This document shows positions 58,890 to 64,000 of a stretch of DNA of 64,000 bases, in pieces (the first letter of the stretch is position 1; the number at the start of each line of letters is the position of its first letter). The stretch lies in contig CBDFHV010000009.1 of the NCBI GenBank assembly GCA_965247705.1, positions 1 through 64,000 on the forward strand, given 5' to 3'. The DNA is from CBDFHV01 sp965247705 (GTDB lineage Bacteria > Pseudomonadota > Alphaproteobacteria > Rhodospirillales > CAMCUA01). Both the position numbers and the translations under genes were made by a program. Below the pieces are notes generated by a model. That model was not told the DNA's origin. It saw nothing but the letters and a program-made list of their open reading frames with translations, and ran no database searches.

Positions 58890-59663
58890 ATGACCGCGAC
58901 CCTGTCACCACTGCCCAGCCGATCCGTGCGCGACCGCGTCAGCCCCGAGGAATGGGAGGCCCGGGTCGACCTCGCCTGTGCCTACAGAATGGCCGATCAT
59001 CATGGCTGGACCCACATGGTCTACAACCATATCTCGGCGAAGATTCCCGGCACCAAGGATCGGTTCCTGATCAATCCCTTCGGTTTCATGTTTCGGGAGA
59101 TCACGGCCTCGTCGCTGGTCAAGGTGGACCTTGAAGGCAACGTCCAGGACGACAGTCCCCACGAAGTGATTCGCGCTGGCTGGATCATCCACAGCGCGGT
59201 CCACGCGGCCCGGCCCGAGGTAAAGTGCGTCTGGCACACCCATACCCTCGACGGCATGGCCGTCGGTGCCCAGAAGGACGGACTGCTGCCCCTGAACATG
59301 GGCTCGCTCCATTTCTACAACCGCATCGGCTATCACGACTACGAGGGGCCGTCCGTGGACACGGGAGAGCGGGAGCGCCTGGCCACCGCCCTTGGCAAGC
59401 ACGACGCGCTGATCCTGCGCAACCACGGCCTGCTGACCTGCGGAACCTCCATCGGCGAGACCTTCGTCACCATGTTCCAGCTCGAAAAATCCTGTTCCGC
59501 CCAGGTGGCGACCCTGGCCGGAGGGCGTGAACTGCATCTGCCGCCGCCGGACGTGTGCGAACATTCGGCCAAAGCTAGCGAGCGGCCGAATCGGGGCCTC
59601 GACATGGTGTGGGCCGCCTATCGCCGCCTCGCCGACGAACTCTATCCCACCTTCAGGGACTGA
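58890..59663 (+). CDS. Class II aldolase/adducin family protein
   Basis: 257 residues from ATG 58890, preceded by gaggagg. The class II aldolase metal site is visible: CVWHTHTLDGMAV (HxH) and ALILRNHGLLTCGTSIGET (third His). An N-terminal WTHMVYNHISAKIPGTKDRFLINPFGFMF segment is standard. Reactions in the family are retro-aldol cleavage or epimerisation of hydroxy-acid or sugar phosphates; the substrate is unknown. The 150-bp gap to hbd contains a small hairpin, gcggt-gaa-accgc, without a recognised riboswitch pattern. Confidence 0.88.
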   Translation: MTATLSPLPSRSVRDRVSPEEWEARVDLACAYRMADHHGWTHMVYNHISAKIPGTKDRFLINPFGFMFREITASSLVKVDLEGNVQDDSPHEVIRAGWIIHSAVHAARPEVKCVWHTHTLDGMAVGAQKDGLLPLNMGSLHFYNRIGYHDYEGPSVDTGERERLATALGKHDALILRNHGLLTCGTSIGETFVTMFQLEKSCSAQVATLAGGRELHLPPPDVCEHSAKASERPNRGLDMVWAAYRRLADELYPTFRD

Positions 59664-59695
59664 CGGAACGGCCGAACGGGTCGCCACGACGGCCC

Positions 59696-60931
59696 GTGGA
59701 TCGGGTCAAAGACGTGAACGCGGCATCGAATGAAAGAGTTCTTATCGCTGGCGCCGGGCCCGTGGGGGTGATCGCCGCCCTGGCCCTGGCGCGCCAGGGA
59801 AATCCGGTGACGATGTTCGAATCCCTGGCGGCGCCGGTTCGCGACGAACGGGCCGCTTCCCTGCAGCCGCCGACCTTGCAGATGCTGGAGGCGCTCGACC
59901 TCACCAAGGCGATCCTGCCCCTGGGCCTGGAATCGCCGGACTTCCGATTCTGGGATCGGCCGACGGGCGAGCTTGTGGCGGTATTCGATTTCGGCCTCCT
60001 GGCCGAGCGCACTCCCTACCCCTTCGTCCTTCAGTACGAGCAGTACAAGCTGGTCCCGCTGGTGCTTGGCATGCTCGCCGAGATGCCGGACTTCGAGATC
60101 CGCTTCGGCGTCGCGGTCACGGATCTGGAACAGTCGGCCGACGGGGTCGCCGTGACCGTGGACTCTGACGGCGGGCGGGAGCGCCTGGAAGGCTCGGTTC
60201 TCATCGGCGCCGACGGCAGCCGCAGCACGGTCCGCAGGGCCTTGGGAATTCCCTTTGAAGGCTTCACCTATAACGAACGCTTCCTGATGATCTGTACCAC
60301 CCACGACTTCCGCGCCGACAAGGACTTTTCCTACCGTAACTACCATGCGGACCCGGAAGAACCTTGCAATCTGCTAAAGGTCCTGGGCCCGGAGGATGAA
60401 GGCCTGTGGCGGGTCACCTATCCCCTGCGGGCGAACGAGACGGACGAGGAGGCCCTGGACGACGCTGCCTGCCAGAGCCGACTGCAGGGGTTCATACCGC
60501 GGGACACGGACTACGACCTGGCCCTGAAACGCATCTACACGGTCAGCCAGAGGGTCGCGGCAAAATTCCATCGGGGACGGGTTGCCCTGGCCGGGGACGC
60601 CGCCCACGTCAACCACCCGGTGGGCGGTCTGGGTCTCAACAGCGGCATCCACGACACTCTCGATCTATGCGAAATTCTGGTATCGATCGGCCGGGGCGAG
60701 GCCGAACTCGACGCGCTGGAGGGCTATACCCGCCGCCGCCGCAACGCCGCCATCGATTTCGTCCAGGAACAGACCATCCGCAACAAGCACATGCTGGAGG
60801 AGCGGGACCCCGACGTGCGGCGCCGGAACCTGGACGCGCTCGGGCGAATAGCCGGGGATCCGGAGGCCGCGCGCCAATACTTGCTGAACGCCGGCTTGTT
60901 CACCAGCCTGGAAGCGGCAGCGAACGCCTGA
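59696..60931 (+). CDS. FAD-dependent monooxygenase (MhpA/UbiH-like)
   Basis: 411 residues from a GTG at 59696 (a GTG at 59714 is an alternative). Motifs of the aromatic hydroxylase family: VLIAGAGPVGVIAALALARQG (FAD dinucleotide fold), LIGADGSRSTVRRALGI (DG motif), RVALAGDAAHVNHPVGGLGLNSGIHDTLDL (GD motif). It probably hydroxylates an aromatic or similar ring using NAD(P)H. It follows the aldolase by 32 bp and may be co-transcribed with it. Confidence 0.88.
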   Translation: MDRVKDVNAASNERVLIAGAGPVGVIAALALARQGNPVTMFESLAAPVRDERAASLQPPTLQMLEALDLTKAILPLGLESPDFRFWDRPTGELVAVFDFGLLAERTPYPFVLQYEQYKLVPLVLGMLAEMPDFEIRFGVAVTDLEQSADGVAVTVDSDGGRERLEGSVLIGADGSRSTVRRALGIPFEGFTYNERFLMICTTHDFRADKDFSYRNYHADPEEPCNLLKVLGPEDEGLWRVTYPLRANETDEEALDDAACQSRLQGFIPRDTDYDLALKRIYTVSQRVAAKFHRGRVALAGDAAHVNHPVGGLGLNSGIHDTLDLCEILVSIGRGEAELDALEGYTRRRRNAAIDFVQEQTIRNKHMLEERDPDVRRRNLDALGRIAGDPEAARQYLLNAGLFTSLEAAANA

Positions 60932-60940
60932 GCACAACTC

Positions 60941-62035
60941 TCAGTGCAGTTCCGCCCGTAGCTTCTGGCGCAGCACATCCAGGGGCACCAGGTGTCCCTT
61001 GACGTCGGTGTGCCAGAACTGCCAGCCGTTGCAGGCCGGCGCGTTCTGGACCCGGGCACCGGCCTGATGGATGGAACCCCGGAAATCGGCCGTGACCACC
61101 GTGCCATCGGCCCGCACCCGCGCGCTGTGGCGGCGGCGCTGGTCGAAGATCACGTCGCCCGGCGACAGCATGCCCCGCTCGACCAGCCAGCCGAAGGGGA
61201 TGCGTGGTTCCCGCCGCCGGGAGGGAACGGTGTAAAGCTCCGGCTCCTCGGGCGGTGTCAGTTTCGACAAACGCTTTTGCGCCAGGCGCACGTAGTCCGC
61301 GTCGCGCTCTATGCCAAGATAGCGACGCCCCATCTTGACGGCGACCGCGCCGGTGGTGCCGCTGCCGAAGAAGGGATCGAGCACCAGGTCCCCCACGTCG
61401 GTGGAGGCCATGATCACCCGATACAGCAAGGCTTCCGGCTTCTGGGTCGGGTGGGCCTTGTGGCCGTTGACCTTGAGTCGCTCGTTGCCCGTGCACAGCG
61501 GCAGCACCCAGTCGCTGCGCATCTGTACGTCGTCGTTGAGGGTTTTCATGGCCTCATAATTGAACCGGTAGCGCGCATCACGGTCCAGCGCGCACCAGAG
61601 CAGGGTCTCATGGGCGTTGGTGAACCGGCGGCCGCGAAAATTGGGCATCGGGTTGGACTTGCGCCACATCACGTCGTTGAGGAGCCAGAACCCCAAATCC
61701 TGAAGCATCGCACCGACCCGGAAGATGTTGTGGTAGGTGCCGATGACCCACAGGGTGCCGTCCGGCCGGAGAACCCGTCGGGCGGCGGTAAGCCAAGACC
61801 GGGTGAAGCGATCGTAATCGCTTAGATCGCCGAAGCGGTCCCACGCCGCATCGACGCCGTCGACGCGGGAGTTGTTGGGGCGCAGCAACTCCCCCGCAAG
61901 TTGCAGATTGTAGGGGGGGTCGGCGAAGACCATGTCCACCGACGCGGCCGGCAGGCCGGTCATGATCTCAACGCAGTCGCCGAGAAGGACTTGATTCGCC
62001 AGCGCTTTTTCCGAGCTTCCCATGGTCGGCAGCAT
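60941..62035 (-). CDS. ccrM: Adenine-specific DNA methyltransferase CcrM (GANTC)
   Basis: Cell-cycle-regulated methyltransferase that modifies adenine in GANTC. 364 residues from ATG 62035; a TTG at 62059 is in frame. The beta-class order is seen: VDMVFADPPYNLQL (DPPY) near the N-terminus, the target-recognition middle (DVMWRKSNPMPNFRGRRFTNAHETLLW), then LDPFFGSGTTGAVAVKMGRRYLGIE (FxGxG). The C-terminal RAMA-like domain characteristic of CcrM follows (VERGMLSPGDVIFDQRRRHSARVRADGTVV). Five GANTC sites lie just upstream. Confidence 0.96.
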   Translation of the reverse strand: MLPTMGSSEKALANQVLLGDCVEIMTGLPAASVDMVFADPPYNLQLAGELLRPNNSRVDGVDAAWDRFGDLSDYDRFTRSWLTAARRVLRPDGTLWVIGTYHNIFRVGAMLQDLGFWLLNDVMWRKSNPMPNFRGRRFTNAHETLLWCALDRDARYRFNYEAMKTLNDDVQMRSDWVLPLCTGNERLKVNGHKAHPTQKPEALLYRVIMASTDVGDLVLDPFFGSGTTGAVAVKMGRRYLGIERDADYVRLAQKRLSKLTPPEEPELYTVPSRRREPRIPFGWLVERGMLSPGDVIFDQRRRHSARVRADGTVVTADFRGSIHQAGARVQNAPACNGWQFWHTDVKGHLVPLDVLRQKLRAELH

Positions 62036-62046
62036 GGTCGGGCGGG

Positions 62047-62131
62047 GAGTCGCCGTCAAGAACGAAGTGGATTCAAAGGCTTACTGATAACGCATTGAAC
62101 TATATATAGGAGTCACGACGAATCGAGACTC
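62047..62131. promoter_or_regulatory. Cluster of five GANTC sites upstream of ccrM
   Basis: GAGTC 62047-62051, GATTC 62070-62074, GAGTC 62110-62114, GAATC 62120-62124, GACTC 62127-62131. This is five CcrM target sites in 85 bp, when one per 256 bp or fewer is expected by chance. The last three overlap or abut the 3' end of rnhB. In Caulobacter, methylation of such sites represses ccrM; the same logic is inferred here. Confidence 0.7.
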
Positions 62132-62739
62132 AACATCTTGCGGATGGGCGCGAAACTTCGTCGGTGGTGGGGCGTCACCCCCAGGCGTTCCAGGGCCCGC
62201 TGGTGCTCCGGGGTGCCGTAGCCGGCGTTCCGGGCCCATCCGTAACCGCGATAGGCACGATCCAATTCCACCATGATCCGGTCCCGGGTCACCTTGGCGA
62301 CGATGGAGGCGGCGGCGATGGAGAGGGACCGGGCATCGCCGCGGACGCAGCAGCGAACGGGGCAGTCCACCCGGGGAGCCCGGTTGCCGTCGATGAGCGC
62401 CACATCCGGGGCCGTGGACAGGGCGGCGATGGCCAGGCCCATGGCGCGCAAGGTGGCCTGGAGAATGTTGATCCGGTCGATCTCCTCGACCTCGACCCTG
62501 CCGACGCCGATGATCGCATGTCCCGACAAGGCCTCGAAAGCCGCCTCCCGGCGCCGGCGGTCGAGGGCCTTTGAATCGTCGAGGAGGGACAGCAGGCTGT
62601 CCGGCGATCTCTCCCGGTCCAGAATAACCGCGGCGGCCACCACCGGGCCCGCCCACGGACCGCGGCCGGCTTCGTCGACACCGGCGACCACATTATGGCC
62701 GTTCGCCAGGGCCTCCCGCTCCAAGGCGAAATCAACCAT
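62113..62739 (-). CDS. rnhB: Ribonuclease HII
   Basis: Cuts RNA at RNA-DNA junctions and removes misincorporated ribonucleotides. 208 residues from ATG 62739. Catalytic acidic residues: NVVAGVDEAGRGPWAGPVVAAAVIL (Asp, Glu), LIDGNRAP (Asp) and the late AAASIVAKVTRDRIMVELD (Asp). The GRG loop is conserved. It lies immediately upstream of ccrM on the same strand, an order known from other alphaproteobacteria. Confidence 0.95.
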   Translation of the reverse strand: MVDFALEREALANGHNVVAGVDEAGRGPWAGPVVAAAVILDRERSPDSLLSLLDDSKALDRRRREAAFEALSGHAIIGVGRVEVEEIDRINILQATLRAMGLAIAALSTAPDVALIDGNRAPRVDCPVRCCVRGDARSLSIAAASIVAKVTRDRIMVELDRAYRGYGWARNAGYGTPEHQRALERLGVTPHHRRSFAPIRKMLSLDSS

Positions 62740-62819
62740 CGGCGGGATCCTTGGGCCGCGGTGCGGTGTGGAACGCCATGGCCCAAAGGTTAGCACGGGC
62801 CCGGCGGGCCCGGCGCCCG

Positions 62820-63911
62820 TCACAGGAGCGTTAGCTGGTCCCCGGGCCGGGGCGGCGGGCGGAACCGGCTTTCGTCCAGGGTCGTCTCGGTGGCCCGGCC
62901 GGTGGCAAGGCTCAGCCGCCGGCAGGCCAGTTGAAACCGTGCCGAAAGCATGTCCGCATAGGGCCCCGAGCCGCGCATGCGCGAACCCCATCGGGACACG
63001 TAAAGATTCCCGTCCCGGGCTGCCCGCAGGTGGCCGAGCACCCGCGCCTCGCGGTGCGGTGCATGAACCTTCAGCCACTCGGCGAACAGATCCTTCAATT
63101 CCAAGGGCAGCCGCAGCAGGATGTAGCCGGCGCGGCGGGCCCCGGCGTCCCGCGCCGCCGCCAGGATCTTCTCGAGCTCGGAATCGTTCAGCCCGGGAAT
63201 CATCGGCGCCGCCATCACGCCGACCGGAATACCGGCGGCGCTGAGCCGTTCAATGGCCTCCAGGCGCCGGGCGGGCGTCGGTGCACGGGGCTCCATGCGC
63301 CGGGCCAGATCGCGATCGAGGGTGGTGATGGAGACCGCGACCGCGGCCAGGTTGCGGGCCGCCATCCGGGCCAGAAGGTCGAGGTCCCGCAACACCAAGG
63401 TGGACTTGGTCACGATGCCAAGGGGATGGTTGAAGGCGTCGAGAACCTCGATCACCTGGCGGGTGATGCCATAGGTGCGCTCGATCGGCTGATAGGGATC
63501 CGTGTTGGTGCCCATGGCCATGAGCTTGCACTGATAGCCGGGACGGCGCAGTTCCCGATTCAGCACCGCCGGCAGGTTCGGCTTGGCGAACAGGCGGCTC
63601 TCGAAATCGAGGCCCGGCGACAGGCCCATGTAGGCATGGGTGGTGCGGGCGAAACAATAGATGCATCCATGCTCGCATCCCCGGTAGGGGTTGATCGAGC
63701 GGTCGAACGGCACGTCGGGAGACCGGTTTCGCGTAATCGCGCTACGGCAGGCTTCCAGAGTAACCGTCGTTCGCAGAGGCTCTGGAGCATGGTCGGCCGT
63801 CGACTGCCAACCGTCGTCCACGTGCAGCCGTTCCTCGCGTTCGAACCGCCCGCAAGCATTGCTTACGGCCCCGCGGCCCTTTTGCGGAAGATATGGAAGG
63901 ACATCGATCAT
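62820..63911 (-). CDS. Radical SAM protein, PA0069/SplB-like
   Basis: 363 residues. The radical SAM motif is SINPYRGCEHGCIYCFARTTH (CxxxCxxC, about 75-82). Further family blocks are LMAMGTNTDPYQPIERTYGITRQVIEVL, GIVTKSTLVLRDLDLLA and GIPVGVMAAPMIPGLND. Its relatives are related to spore photoproduct lyase; the substrate in Gram-negatives is unknown. A LexA box sits 24 bp upstream, so DNA-damage control is likely. A further upstream gene would be outside the window. Confidence 0.9.
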   Translation of the reverse strand: MIDVLPYLPQKGRGAVSNACGRFEREERLHVDDGWQSTADHAPEPLRTTVTLEACRSAITRNRSPDVPFDRSINPYRGCEHGCIYCFARTTHAYMGLSPGLDFESRLFAKPNLPAVLNRELRRPGYQCKLMAMGTNTDPYQPIERTYGITRQVIEVLDAFNHPLGIVTKSTLVLRDLDLLARMAARNLAAVAVSITTLDRDLARRMEPRAPTPARRLEAIERLSAAGIPVGVMAAPMIPGLNDSELEKILAAARDAGARRAGYILLRLPLELKDLFAEWLKVHAPHREARVLGHLRAARDGNLYVSRWGSRMRGSGPYADMLSARFQLACRRLSLATGRATETTLDESRFRPPPRPGDQLTLL

Positions 63912-63935
63912 CTTCCAAGATTAACGTCGTGGTGC

Positions 63936-63950
63936 GAACAAATCAAGAAC
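63936..63950 (-). promoter_or_regulatory. LexA (SOS) box GAAC-N7-GAAC
   Basis: gaac-aaatcaa-gaac is the exact direct-repeat operator of alphaproteobacterial LexA (GTTC-N7-GTTC on the other strand). It lies 24 bp before the radical SAM start at 63911, in the promoter region. Confidence 0.8.
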
Positions 63951-64000
63951 ATTTGTGTATCATACGACGACGGGGTTGTCCCGCTGTTGTACTGGCGGTA

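Overview
The window is about 64 kb of high-GC DNA from an alphaproteobacterium, probably Rhodospirillales-like. The lineage call rests on three things seen here: the cell-cycle pair GcrA (28.1 kb) and CcrM, a GANTC DNA methyltransferase (60.9-62.0 kb); a perfect alphaproteobacterial LexA box (GAAC-N7-GAAC) at 63.9 kb; and the ispE / TPR / ETF-ubiquinone oxidoreductase neighbourhood. Family names come from reading motifs by eye. No database search was possible.

Layout. (1) 1-4.8 kb is an insertion-sequence pile-up: an intact IS3-family element sits inside an older IS3-family element, which sits inside an IS630 transposase gene. Next to it are a TA-flanked 321-bp MITE-like element and an IS1380-family element. 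The host locus is marked only by the 3' end of a TPR-protein gene. (2) 5.2-11.2 kb is ordinary chromosome: DUF3830, DUF3105, prfC, and a divergent ATP-grasp / polysaccharide flippase pair. (3) 11.2-18.0 kb is a second IS pile-up: one IS1380 element inside another, then an IS256-family element inside tctC whose own terminal repeat was hit by an IS1182-family element. Target duplications are readable at most junctions, so the tctC coding sequence can be rebuilt to the base. (4) 18.0-20.9 kb holds the rest of the tripartite tricarboxylate transporter, with TctA and TctB apparently fused.

(5) 21-32 kb carries a PNPOx-MOSC-ferredoxin reductase-ferredoxin fusion with an in-frame stop near its start, methylmalonyl-CoA mutase translationally coupled to a nucleotidyl cyclase, gcrA, and a chain of overlapping small genes (DM13, NTF2-like, Asp/Glu racemase-like) leading to a frameshifted microcystinase-C homologue. 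(6) 32-40.5 kb is an uptake-and-hydrolysis group: M20 peptidase, polyamine/spermidine-type ABC transporter with both permeases fused, Tat-type binding protein, amidohydrolase, MFS transporter. With MlrC and the racemase it suggests catabolism of an imported peptide- or amide-like compound; the substrate is unknown.

(7) 40.5-55.8 kb is mostly housekeeping: tRNA-Gln(TTG), ispE, a TPR protein, ETF-QO, a CDF metal exporter, a family-4-like uracil-DNA glycosylase lacking two Fe-S cysteines, Slt, MoaB, a second nucleotidyl cyclase coupled to a bactofilin-like membrane protein, a metallo-beta-lactamase hydrolase, an epimerase and an alpha/beta hydrolase. (8) 55.8-64 kb has etfBA and a 3-hydroxyacyl-CoA dehydrogenase behind a readable promoter and a perfect palindrome, then a class II aldolase, an FAD monooxygenase, ccrM with a dense GANTC cluster upstream, rnhB, and an SplB-like radical SAM gene below the LexA box.

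No CRISPR array, rRNA or phage module was seen. The clearest unusual signals are the exact nested-insertion records, the MITE, the nonsense and frameshift lesions in otherwise complete genes, the enzyme-cyclase coupling, the ligand losses in two hydrolases, and the GANTC and LexA regulatory sites.
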